Both the position numbers and the translations under genes were made by a program. 64,000 bases of DNA from Hoyosella sp. YIM 151337 (GTDB taxonomy: Bacteria > Actinomycetota > Actinomycetes > Mycobacteriales > Mycobacteriaceae), in NCBI RefSeq assembly GCF_026041215.1, contig NZ_JAPEIQ010000026.1, positions 186,001 through 250,000 on the forward strand, written 5' to 3'. Position 1 is the stretch's first letter. Each line of letters starts with the position of its first letter. The notes under the pieces are model-generated. The model was given only the letters and a program-made list of their open reading frames with translations. It searched no databases and was not told the origin of the DNA. Below are positions 9,393 to 17,540 of this stretch, piece after piece.

Positions 9393-10849
9393 CGGTTGCT
9401 CCTTTCCTGAGCGTGGCGAGCCAGCGATTCAGGCAGCCAGCCCCGTGCGTGTAGCTCAGCGATCAGCGACGCGTAACCGTCGTCGTGGAATGCCGCCTCA
9501 GCGGTGCTGGGCTCGAAAGTCCGGGCGGGACGGCGGAAACCGTGCACGGCTTCAGTAAGTGAACCCGTCCCGGCGCGGGCAAGTATTGCCATCCCCACAG
9601 CAGCGTCGGCATTCTCGGGGACGACGACGCGGCGCTGCAAAACATCCGAACGAAGCTGATTCCAGTAGTTGCTGCGCGCACCACCACCCGTGAGGCTGAG
9701 CGTGCCGCCGACTGGCGCACCGAGCAGGTCAAGGTAGTCGAAACACAACCTCTCGACGTATGCGACGCCGCGCAGCAGCGACGCAAAGTAACCGACGTCG
9801 TCACGAGCATCGCCGATGGTAAATCGCTGCGCCTCAGGCGCAACGAACGGGAACCTCTCCCCCTGCGACACAATCGGATACGTCACCGCGACGGTTCTGC
9901 GCTGTGCGGCGCGAGCGCTCAGCGCATCGAGGTCGGCGTGTGGAAATTCCGCCGAGAGCACACCCGCACCCGAACTAGATGCACCACCCGGCAGCCAGTT
10001 GCCGTCAGGCAGGCGATGGCTGTACACGACACCAAGTGGATCGCGCAGCCGCTGCGATGTAACGCCCTTCAGAACCAGGGTCGTACCCAGCACTGCGTTC
10101 CACGACCCGGCGGTCAGCGTGCCCGACCCGAGCAGTGCCGCGCAACCATCGGTCATGCCGCCGCAGATGGGCGTGCCCGCCGGAATTCCCGTGTATTCCG
10201 CCGCGGATGTGCTCACCACGCCGAGGTGTGTCCCGGGACGCACCACTTCGGGCAGGACCTCCGCGGGGATGCCTAGCGCCTCGAACACGTCCACGGGCCA
10301 CTTCTCGTTATCGAGGTCATATCCGGTCTTCAGCGCGTGGCTCGAATCTGCCGCTGTCGGTTCACCGACCAGCAGACCGGTGAGGTAGTCCGCTTGGTGC
10401 CGCAGCACCGCACCCGCACCGAAACTGGCATTGCGCTGCAGCCACAGCAGCTTCGGCAGTGCCCACGACGCCTGTGGCCGGTAACCGAGAGTGTGCCAGA
10501 GTTCGTGCCCCGCCGTCTCCACAGCGCGCACTTCCTCTGCGCCGCGAGTGTCGTCATACATGAGGCCAGCAGTGAGGGGCCTCCCAGTCCGGTCAGTGAG
10601 AACGATCGTCCCGGACGTCGCATCCAATGCGACGCCCCGCACCTCGACACGAGCTGTCGCGAGAGCCGCGCGGCATGCTCCCGCTAACGCCTCCCACCAC
10701 GAGTTCGGTTCTTGTTCATGGCGATTCCCGTCCCGAGTACTCGTCAGCGGCTGCGAACCGCTCCCGACGATGTGCCCCTCGGCGTTCACCGCGACGCACC
10801 GCACACTTTGTGTGCCAACGTCGATACCGAGCCACGCTTCGTCAGACAT
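9389..10849 (-). CDS. FGGY-family carbohydrate kinase (xylulokinase-like)
   Basis: A 486-residue sugar kinase with the N-terminal phosphate-1 motif (GIDVGTQSVR, about residues 8-17) and the C-terminal adenosine motif (LTGGGARSN, around residue 390) of the FGGY/actin-like ATPase fold. It phosphorylates a sugar or polyol using ATP. The sequence is closest in general character to xylulokinase-type members, but substrate assignment from sequence is unreliable in this family. It is the third gene of the operon. Its ATG overlaps the end of the second FGGY kinase gene by 8 bases and has GGGAGAG four bases upstream. Two distinct FGGY kinases in one operon is unusual. Confidence 0.9.
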   Translation of the reverse strand: MSDEAWLGIDVGTQSVRCVAVNAEGHIVGSGSQPLTSTRDGNRHEQEPNSWWEALAGACRAALATARVEVRGVALDATSGTIVLTDRTGRPLTAGLMYDDTRGAEEVRAVETAGHELWHTLGYRPQASWALPKLLWLQRNASFGAGAVLRHQADYLTGLLVGEPTAADSSHALKTGYDLDNEKWPVDVFEALGIPAEVLPEVVRPGTHLGVVSTSAAEYTGIPAGTPICGGMTDGCAALLGSGTLTAGSWNAVLGTTLVLKGVTSQRLRDPLGVVYSHRLPDGNWLPGGASSSGAGVLSAEFPHADLDALSARAAQRRTVAVTYPIVSQGERFPFVAPEAQRFTIGDARDDVGYFASLLRGVAYVERLCFDYLDLLGAPVGGTLSLTGGGARSNYWNQLRSDVLQRRVVVPENADAAVGMAILARAGTGSLTEAVHGFRRPARTFEPSTAEAAFHDDGYASLIAELHARGWLPESLARHAQERSNR

Positions 10850-12338
10850 GGGACTCTCCCTTCCGTGCGGCCTGGATGGTCCAGCCGTCGCGCGCTACAT
10901 CCCGCAAACGCCGGAAATCGCTGTACAGGCGTGTATACATGGCCGCGAGGTGAGGATCCGGATCACAAGACGCGCACGTGCGCACGTACCGAGTCACAGC
11001 GGCTTCGAGATCGGGCTGACGACCGGTCGCAACCAGCCCAGAAAGAAACGCCCCTTTCGCGCCGACTTCACTGTCTGCAGATCGGAGCACCCTGACGCCC
11101 ACGACGTCGGCGATCAACTGACACCACAATGTGTTCGCCGCGCCACCGCCGCAAACTCGCAACTCTTCAGTGTGCGCGCCAGAGGCTTCGAGGCAGTCCC
11201 GGATCACCAGGGTCAGGCCTTCAAGAACTGCCCGCGCGAAATCCGCGCGTTGATGTTCGAGACTCAGGCCCCAGAAGGTGCCGCGGGCGCGAGTGTCGAG
11301 GAACGGGGCACGCTCCCCGGCCGGAGAGAGGTATGGCAGGAAGACGAGACCGTGCGCGCCGGGCCTAGATTCGCCAGCGAGCGTGATGACATCGCGCGGG
11401 TGCGGCACGCCCAGCAGGTTCGCCGCCCACACGAGCACTTCCGCTCCGGCAAGCGTCGGAAAGGCACGCAGCACGCCGCGATCCGAACCGAACGCGATGG
11501 TAAGTCCTGCTGGCTCCCCGGAAGTGTCGACGGTGTCGCGCACCACCTCAGTGCAGATTGTGGTGCCGAGAATCGTGCAGGCCCGCCCGGGTGACGTCGC
11601 GCCCACCCCAATTGACGTTGACACAATGTCGTAGGGCGCGAGCACAACAGGCAGACCCGCCGTTAGGCCGAGTTCAGCCGCCGCCGCCGGGGTGAGCTTG
11701 CCTGCCCGCTCCCCGTCAGCCCGAATCTCCGGCAGCAGGTGCTGCGCCCAGTCCAGCCCGAACAACGACCGGATTTCCTGGGAGTAGGCGCGGGACGCGA
11801 GATCGAGGAACGGCGCGGACGCATCGGACTCGTCCGCGACACGTTCTCCGGTGCAGCGGAGAAACAACCAGCCGCCTGCATACAGTGCCGTCGAGGACCG
11901 TTGGAGACGTTCCGGATCGTTTTCCGCAAGCCAGGTGAGAATCGCATTGGGGAGCCCTGGGAATGTCAGCGAGCCACTGAACCGGAACGCTTTCTCCAGC
12001 AGACCGTCATGTCGCCAGGAATCGACGATCTCCGCGGCACGGCCGTCCGACCACAGAATCGCCGGGCCAGTCGGCGCCCCAGCCTCATCGACAAGCCAGC
12101 AACCGTCACCCTGCGCGGTGATCGACACAAAGTCGACCGGTTCTGTGGCTCGCGGGAGCACGCTGCGGATCGTGAAGACAACGGCGTTCCACACGGCCTC
12201 CATGTCTTGCTCAGCCCACCCCGCATGCGGGCGCTGGACCTCGGTGGCCTGCCGAGAGACCACGACTTCATTTCCCTCTGCGTCGTACAGCACCGTTTTG
12301 ATCATCGAGGTGCCGACGTCCACGGCGAGTGCTGTCAT
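10842..12338 (-). CDS. FGGY-family carbohydrate kinase (erythritol kinase-like)
   Basis: A 498-residue FGGY kinase with the motif VDVGTSMIK near residues 6-14. The segment SITAQGDGCWLVDEAG (about residues 72-90) followed by SDGRA resembles tetritol kinases such as EryA, so a short-chain polyol is a plausible substrate. This is inference from motif resemblance, not a firm assignment. C-terminal CGGGAANTLWCQL supplies the adenosine-binding loop. It is the second gene of the operon, 10 bases after the MFS-HAD fusion, and overlaps the next kinase by 8 bases. It differs clearly in sequence from that neighbour, so the two are not a recent tandem duplication. Confidence 0.9.
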   Translation of the reverse strand: MTALAVDVGTSMIKTVLYDAEGNEVVVSRQATEVQRPHAGWAEQDMEAVWNAVVFTIRSVLPRATEPVDFVSITAQGDGCWLVDEAGAPTGPAILWSDGRAAEIVDSWRHDGLLEKAFRFSGSLTFPGLPNAILTWLAENDPERLQRSSTALYAGGWLFLRCTGERVADESDASAPFLDLASRAYSQEIRSLFGLDWAQHLLPEIRADGERAGKLTPAAAAELGLTAGLPVVLAPYDIVSTSIGVGATSPGRACTILGTTICTEVVRDTVDTSGEPAGLTIAFGSDRGVLRAFPTLAGAEVLVWAANLLGVPHPRDVITLAGESRPGAHGLVFLPYLSPAGERAPFLDTRARGTFWGLSLEHQRADFARAVLEGLTLVIRDCLEASGAHTEELRVCGGGAANTLWCQLIADVVGVRVLRSADSEVGAKGAFLSGLVATGRQPDLEAAVTRYVRTCASCDPDPHLAAMYTRLYSDFRRLRDVARDGWTIQAARKGESHV

Positions 12339-12348
12339 CGTGATCTCC

Positions 12349-14430
12349 TTAGACCTTCTCCGATGGCGCGAACGGAATTGAGCTGGGAGGCATAGGCTCC
12401 CGGCCTGCGAAGCGCTCCAGCACGAGCGGCAGTCCGGTCAGCGAGCTGATCACTGCGTCCGGTTCAGATAGCTGACGTTCGGTCGGTGCGGGCGGCGCCT
12501 CACCACGGAGCATCCAGACCGCACGCATTCCGAGCGACTGGGCCGGCCGGATATCGGCGTCGAGCCGGTTTCCGACGTACACCGCACGATCGGCGGGGAC
12601 ACCAGCCAGCGCGAGCGCATGCTGGAAGATGCGGCGCTCGGGCTTTTCGGCTCCCACATGTTCAGCGAGCGCTGTCACCGTGAAGAGGTCACGCAGGCCG
12701 TCGCGCTCCAGCGCGTCGAGTACGTTGTCGCGGCTGTTAGCAATGATGCCGAGTGTGTACTGCTGGGCGAGGGCCGTCAGGACCGGCTTGACGTCCGGGT
12801 ACAGCGCCTTTTCTGGATACTCCCAATGCACTCGGGCACGCTGGACGAGTTCGGCACGTCGGCCTGCGGTGAATCGCTCCGCAATTGTGCTCCGCAGCGA
12901 CCCCTTAGCGTACTGCCGGTGCGCGTCGTAGGCGGCCCAGAACTCGGCATCGAGGACGTCGGGGTTCATCTCGTGCACGCCTTTGAGTAATGCCTGCGCG
13001 AAGCAGTCGTCATCGTAAATCGTTCCGCCGATGTCGAAGAAGATCGCGTCGACACGGTCTTCTGGGCTCGGACGGCGCAGCATGATCGGGTGACCAAGGA
13101 CGCTGCCGCCCGCCATCGATGCCAGGTGACCAACTGGGCTGCCATCGGTTTCCGCACGAGCGGACTCCTCACCTGGAAGTTTCAGGAAGAGAACCAAGAT
13201 GGCGCTGACGACGTACAGCCCAGCGAAGATCAGCATGACGCCTTGCACGCCGATTAGGCCGAGGAATAGTCCCGCGATAGCCGGTCCGACCATGACGCTG
13301 GCGCCAGCACCGAGGTTGAGCGCGGCCATCGCCTGCCCCTTGTGTTGCGGCGCGAGCGAGGGCATGAGCGCGGAAAGCGGAACGTAACCGGCGAGTGTTG
13401 CACCGTAGAGACCTGCGACGAGCAGCGCCAGTGCGTAGTTGGCACCTGCGGCAACTGGAACGTAGTAGAGCAGCAGGATGCTGATCGCGGACCCAATTCC
13501 GCCGAACCAGCAGACCGTGGTGCGCCAGCCGACTTTATCGCCAACGACGCCGAAGATGAGATTGAAGATGATGTTCACGGCGAACATCACGGTGAGTAGC
13601 CTGAGCCATTCACTGAGCGTGAAGCCTATTGTCTCGGTGAAGAAGGTCGGCAGGAACACGAGGAACCCGAATTGTGGTGCCGTGTTGATTGTGCGGACAA
13701 TTGCACCGGCGCCGATGCGCGGGTTGCGCCATAGGATCGACACGCTGCCAAGCAGAGTTTTGACTGGGTGCTCCCCTGTAGGTGCAAGCCGGTGGAAGCC
13801 AGTTCGCTCGCGCACAGCGAGCAGTGCGAGCAAACCGCCGACGATGATGAGAATGAGGGCAAACCACAGGGTCTCGTACTCGCCGACGAGCGGAATCATG
13901 CCTGCCGCGACGAGGGCACCGAGCGTCGGCAGACCACCAGTAAACGCGAACCAGAACCACCCGACCGCGGTACCGAGGCGCCGCTGCGGAGTAGCCGCCG
14001 CAATCCATACGAGGAAGCCGTACGCGAAGAGCGGGTATCCGAAGCCGCGAAGGCCAAACGCGATGAGAATGAGTGTGAAGTTCATCGTCGGAATCGCGAC
14101 AGCAAGGAGCAACACCTGTAGCGCTGCCCAGATACCGAGGCCCAGCCACATCACCTTGCGCGGCCCCCACAAGTCCGATAACGCGCCGGACAGCCAGGCC
14201 GCGATACCCACGGTGACGCCGTAAAGTGTCCACATCAGTGCGACCTGCTCTCCAGACAGGCCGCGCTCCATCATGAACGGTGACAAGTACCCGGCTTCGA
14301 CACCGTCACCAATCATAAAGATCAGAAGTCCGACGTAGCCCCAAAGTAGAGCTCTTGGCATCCCGAACCGGTCTGCCCATGAGTGGCGGGGCTCAGTGTC
14401 TGGGCCCGGCAGACCAACTGAAGTAGTCAT
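12349..14430 (-). CDS. Polyol-type MFS transporter fused to a HAD-family phosphatase
   Basis: About 693 residues. The first ~425 form a 12-helix MFS transporter resembling the RbtT/DalT/CsbX polyol permease group (GVTVGIAAWLSGALSDLWG loop). The last ~235 form a complete HAD-IA phosphatase: motif I FFDIGGT, motif II IIANS, Lys in GAEKPERR and motif IV VGNRLDADI. A Pro/Ser-rich linker joins them with no stop or frameshift, so the fusion appears real. The membrane part would import a polyol while a cytosolic phosphatase is tethered at the inner face. The start could be 14430 (GGAGAG upstream, preferred) or the ATG at 14442. It is the first gene of the operon, divergent from the DeoR regulator. 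Confidence 0.9.
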   Translation of the reverse strand: MTTSVGLPGPDTEPRHSWADRFGMPRALLWGYVGLLIFMIGDGVEAGYLSPFMMERGLSGEQVALMWTLYGVTVGIAAWLSGALSDLWGPRKVMWLGLGIWAALQVLLLAVAIPTMNFTLILIAFGLRGFGYPLFAYGFLVWIAAATPQRRLGTAVGWFWFAFTGGLPTLGALVAAGMIPLVGEYETLWFALILIIVGGLLALLAVRERTGFHRLAPTGEHPVKTLLGSVSILWRNPRIGAGAIVRTINTAPQFGFLVFLPTFFTETIGFTLSEWLRLLTVMFAVNIIFNLIFGVVGDKVGWRTTVCWFGGIGSAISILLLYYVPVAAGANYALALLVAGLYGATLAGYVPLSALMPSLAPQHKGQAMAALNLGAGASVMVGPAIAGLFLGLIGVQGVMLIFAGLYVVSAILVLFLKLPGEESARAETDGSPVGHLASMAGGSVLGHPIMLRRPSPEDRVDAIFFDIGGTIYDDDCFAQALLKGVHEMNPDVLDAEFWAAYDAHRQYAKGSLRSTIAERFTAGRRAELVQRARVHWEYPEKALYPDVKPVLTALAQQYTLGIIANSRDNVLDALERDGLRDLFTVTALAEHVGAEKPERRIFQHALALAGVPADRAVYVGNRLDADIRPAQSLGMRAVWMLRGEAPPAPTERQLSEPDAVISSLTGLPLVLERFAGREPMPPSSIPFAPSEKV

Positions 14431-14565
14431 GTCTCTCTCCATTTCCTCGCCTCCAAGCCGGTTGTGTCCGGCCGGGAAGGGCTACTGATAGGAGACATCT
14501 CTGACTGTGACCCAGCCAACAGATCTGCGAAAGCAAACGTGAAGTTAGGTGCCTGTGATGTGAAA

Positions 14566-14583
14566 AACGCGATGCGTTATCGC
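14566..14583. promoter_or_regulatory. Nested palindrome, candidate DeoR operator
   Basis: In the 200-base gap between the divergent polyol operon and the deoR-type gene there are two nested perfect inverted repeats: AACGC-GAT-GCGTT (14566-14578) and GCGAT-gcgtt-ATCGC (14569-14583). The position between a divergently transcribed DeoR regulator and its likely target operon makes this the best operator candidate. An A/T-rich TTAAAAT near 14625-14632 could be the -10 element for the regulator gene. Confidence 0.45.
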
Positions 14584-14655
14584 AGCATGCTGGCAATTAA
14601 CTAGTCCAATGCTGTGATGACCGAGTTAAAATAACGTGATGATGCCGAGGGCCGA

Positions 14656-15450
14656 ATGAACGACGAAGAAGCCAGTGCGGGACAGGGGCAGCGCCGGGAC
14701 CGCATCCGCGAACGCGTCATAGGCGAAGGTTTCGTACGTGCCCGCGACCTGGCGGGCGAGTTCGGCGTCAGCATCATGACGATTCACCGCGATCTCGACA
14801 CCCTGCAGGCCCAGGGCTGGCTCCGCAAAGTCCGTGGCGGCGCAACATCATTGCCCTCCAGCGTTTTTCACGGCAACGTGAGCGAGCGCATGGCGGCGAA
14901 ATCGGAGATCAAGCAGGCGCTTGCGAAGGCCGCGCTTGACCTCGTTGTCCCTGGGCAAACCATCATGGTGGACGAGAGCACAACGTGTCTTCATCTCGCA
15001 CAGCATCTCCCCGAACGGACGCCGCTCACGCTGATCACCAATTTCCAGCCCCTGATCACCATGCATGCCGGCACCCCCGGCATCACGCTGATCGCTCTGG
15101 GTGGCGAATACTTCCCCGCGTACGAGGCGTTTCTCGGCCTCTACACTGCCGAGGGGGTTGCCAAGGTACGTGCCGATACGTTGTTCATGTCGACGACTGC
15201 AATCTCGCGCGGCCGCTGCTACCACCAGTCCCAAGAAACTGTGCAGGTCAAGCGCGCGATGCTGCAGTCTGCCTCGCGCAGGGTACTGCTAGTCGATCAC
15301 ACGAAGTTTCGCCGGGAAGGCCTCTACGCACTCACCGCACTCACGGATTTTGACCTCGTGATCGGTGACGACCGCATCCCGATGGCCGAGCAGCGCGCGA
15401 TACGCGACGCCGGGGCCGAACTGAAGATTGTCCGCACCACGAGCACATAA
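14656..15450 (+). CDS. DeoR/GlpR-family transcriptional regulator
   Basis: A 264-residue protein with an N-terminal DeoR helix-turn-helix (about residues 26-60, ARDLAGEFGVSIMTIHRDLD) and a C-terminal DeoRC sensor domain of the ISOCOT fold (VDESTTCLHLA, ITNFQPL, LLVDHTKF). Members sense phosphorylated sugars and usually repress adjacent catabolic genes. It is divergent from the polyol operon, with a palindromic candidate operator between them, so it is probably the local repressor. The ATG has GAGGG upstream at normal spacing. The effector is likely a phosphorylated intermediate made by one of the two kinases (inference). Confidence 0.92.
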   Translation: MNDEEASAGQGQRRDRIRERVIGEGFVRARDLAGEFGVSIMTIHRDLDTLQAQGWLRKVRGGATSLPSSVFHGNVSERMAAKSEIKQALAKAALDLVVPGQTIMVDESTTCLHLAQHLPERTPLTLITNFQPLITMHAGTPGITLIALGGEYFPAYEAFLGLYTAEGVAKVRADTLFMSTTAISRGRCYHQSQETVQVKRAMLQSASRRVLLVDHTKFRREGLYALTALTDFDLVIGDDRIPMAEQRAIRDAGAELKIVRTTST

Positions 15451-15460
15451 CGCCCGTCCC

Positions 15461-16273
15461 CTACACTCGCGCGGGCTGCAGACTGCGTACGGTGAGGATC
15501 TGGCTGGCGTATCCGACCTGCCCGTCAACGTCAAATAGACCAGCTGTCGTCGTACCGTGCCCGCTGGCACCGAACACAACTGTCGTCTCCAGGCCGACCC
15601 ATCGTCCGCGTGGCTGCCGGAATAGATGAATGGTCAGGTCAAGATTGGGGAACATCCACTCCTGTGGCGACTCGCGCACCGAAATACCGTTCGCCGTGTC
15701 AACAAAGCCAATGAATTGTGCGAGGGTACTTGCGGATTCATTACCGACGAGCGGAACGTCGCTTGTTACCCACGCCGTCGTTCGGCCAGGTACCGGTGGC
15801 GCGGCAGCTCGCACGTCGAGCGAGCCGATGAAGCCACCGGGCCACACGTCAGCCATCCGCCACGATGGCATGGCTTCGGGCGTGGCGGGCGCTTGCTCTG
15901 CCCCGCCGGCCACTGTGCTGGTGTCCTGCGCAGAGAGTCGCCAGAAGCGCGCACGCACAGCGGCGCGCCCTCCAGCCACGACCGTCGCCTCGAGCAGTTC
16001 AATCGTGCGCCCCGCTCGAACAATGTCGACAGAGATCTCGAAGTCCTCAATGGGCAGCACCCCGAGGATATCGGCACTGATGCGCGCAATGTGGAGGTCG
16101 TCAGGTGCACGCTGCGCAAGGAAGCGTTCGACGGCGTGAACCATCAGACCGATGACCGGACTGATGTGCTGCTCGCTCGTCGACCAGGCACCGCTCGTCA
16201 GCTCAGTTGGCCGGTAGCGGTGATCGTCTAGCCGAAGAAAGTAACAGTTCTTGCTCGCACCCTCGTTTCGCAC
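15461..16273 (-). CDS. Acyl-CoA thioesterase family protein (TesB-like double hotdog)
   Basis: A 270-residue protein with two hotdog halves. The N-terminal half has SPVIGLMVHAVERFL and DLHIARISADILGVLP. The C-terminal half has PNLDLTIHLFRQPRGRWVG and the GTTTAGLFDVDGQVG block typical of TesB-like thioesterases (4HBT_3). It is predicted to hydrolyse acyl-CoA thioesters in the cytosol. The start is a GTG without a good ribosome binding site, and no better start is visible. It is divergent from a TetR regulator 71 bases away, which is probably its regulator. It is convergent with deoR (10-base gap). Confidence 0.82.
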   Translation of the reverse strand: MRNEGASKNCYFLRLDDHRYRPTELTSGAWSTSEQHISPVIGLMVHAVERFLAQRAPDDLHIARISADILGVLPIEDFEISVDIVRAGRTIELLEATVVAGGRAAVRARFWRLSAQDTSTVAGGAEQAPATPEAMPSWRMADVWPGGFIGSLDVRAAAPPVPGRTTAWVTSDVPLVGNESASTLAQFIGFVDTANGISVRESPQEWMFPNLDLTIHLFRQPRGRWVGLETTVVFGASGHGTTTAGLFDVDGQVGYASQILTVRSLQPARV

Positions 16274-16300
16274 ACCTCGACGTTACGACCGCTCATTCTG

Positions 16301-16324
16301 TTTTTCAACCCTAGAGTCGAAAAA
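16301..16324. promoter_or_regulatory. Inverted repeat in thioesterase/TetR intergenic region
   Basis: TTTTTC (16301-16306) and GAAAAA (16319-16324) form an inverted repeat with a 12-base spacer in the short region between the divergent thioesterase and TetR genes. The placement suits a TetR autoregulatory operator, but the arms are low-complexity, so support is modest. Confidence 0.25.
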
Positions 16325-16344
16325 TCATCTGGAGGGATTCAGCC

Positions 16345-17046
16345 GTGGTAAGTTCGCACCAATTGCCAGCGCCGCAGCCGAGGAGAAATCTGGTGAGCCC
16401 ACATCCGGGTCTTGGCAGTCCCGCCGCGACGGAGCAGAGCCAATCCCGACTGTCGCGCCGCCGTGAGCGCCGCAAATCGGAAATTGTCAACGCCGCGATC
16501 GCCCTGCTGGCTACCAACGGCTACCAAGGAATGAGCCTTGATGATGTCGCCGAACGTGCGGACATCGCGAAGCCAACCCTCTACCACTATTTCGCCAGTA
16601 AGGACGAGCTAGTTTCCGCCGCGCTGGAGGCACTGACCACTGGCGTTCTCACGTGCCTGACCAGCGTCCTCGACGCTACGTCCACTGCTTCACACCACGA
16701 GCGGTTGCGCGCTCTCATGACAGAACAGCTCAGGCTCCTGACTGACCAGTTCCCCGAAGTCGGCACTATTTTCTCCTGGCAAACATCCTGGCCGGCTATG
16801 CACGACGAAGCTCGCAAATCGATGCGCCGCCGCCATGACGCCGTATTTCGTGACGTCGTCAGCGCTGGCGTCAACGCTGGAGAACTCGACTGCGAGAATA
16901 TCGACGCTGCCCTCCAGTGCCTGCACGGCACCATCAATCACGCCTCGATTTGGCTGTCGCACATGCGAGACCCGCACCAGGCGGAACGTTCGAAAACTGA
17001 CCTCCTGAACGCCCTGATGCGGGTCTTCACCTCATCCGCGGCCTAA
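16345..17046 (+). CDS. TetR/AcrR-family transcriptional regulator
   Basis: A 233-residue protein with a TetR helix-turn-helix at about residues 63-86 (MSLDDVAERADIAKPTLYHY) and a C-terminal ligand/dimerisation domain. The GTG start has GGAGGG eight bases upstream, and the first 40 residues are a low-complexity, probably disordered leader. It is divergent from the acyl-CoA thioesterase gene, which suggests fatty-acyl or related ligands and local autoregulation (inference from position). Its 3' end overlaps the convergent coiled-coil membrane protein gene by 15 bases. Confidence 0.9.
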   Translation: MVSSHQLPAPQPRRNLVSPHPGLGSPAATEQSQSRLSRRRERRKSEIVNAAIALLATNGYQGMSLDDVAERADIAKPTLYHYFASKDELVSAALEALTTGVLTCLTSVLDATSTASHHERLRALMTEQLRLLTDQFPEVGTIFSWQTSWPAMHDEARKSMRRRHDAVFRDVVSAGVNAGELDCENIDAALQCLHGTINHASIWLSHMRDPHQAERSKTDLLNALMRVFTSSAA

Positions 17047-17472
17047 ATCACCACGTCGTCCAGCACGGTGCGCGCCGCCTGGCTGATTCTGCGTACCCGA
17101 AGGCGGCGCCGCAGGTGGTCGCTTGGATGCGTCTGGATCAAGTTCAGCCGCCCGCTCAAATTCGCGGCGAACCTCCTCGCGCTCCCGATTCACTTCCGAA
17201 ACGTCGTCAGTAGCTTTCTGGCGCAAACGCGCGGCCTCCGCTGCCCTCGCATCAGCTTCGGCCTTCGCTTGCTGCGCCCTTGCTTGCGCCGCCTCGGCCG
17301 CTGCCTCTCGTTCTGCGAGATCATGTTTATGTTCTACGGCCTCGCGCCGAAGCTTCTGCGCTTTCTGCCGCCGCCGATCTGAGCGAGTCCGCATAAAAAC
17401 CGCAATGAGAGCGGCAATGACAAGGACTGCGACAATGGCGATGACAATAACTGCGATCGTGGTGTTATCCAT
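17032..17472 (-). CDS. Small membrane-anchored coiled-coil protein
   Basis: A 146-residue protein with one N-terminal transmembrane helix (residues 5-28, rich in V, I and A), a basic stop-transfer segment (RTRSDRRRQK), a long Ala/Glu/Arg heptad-rich coiled coil (about residues 30-112) and a Pro/Gly-rich tail. The topology suggests an outside N-terminus and a cytosolic coiled coil. Similar short proteins are common in Mycobacteriales but have no established function, and I do not assign one. The gene overlaps the convergent TetR gene by 15 bases. Confidence 0.72.
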   Translation of the reverse strand: MDNTTIAVIVIAIVAVLVIAALIAVFMRTRSDRRRQKAQKLRREAVEHKHDLAEREAAAEAAQARAQQAKAEADARAAEAARLRQKATDDVSEVNREREEVRREFERAAELDPDASKRPPAAPPSGTQNQPGGAHRAGRRGDLGRG

Positions 17473-17540
17473 TCCGGTTCCTCACACTCGCGCGGCTTGC
17501 GCCCGACCCGATGCGTGTACCCCGAAATCTCGTTTCTTAC

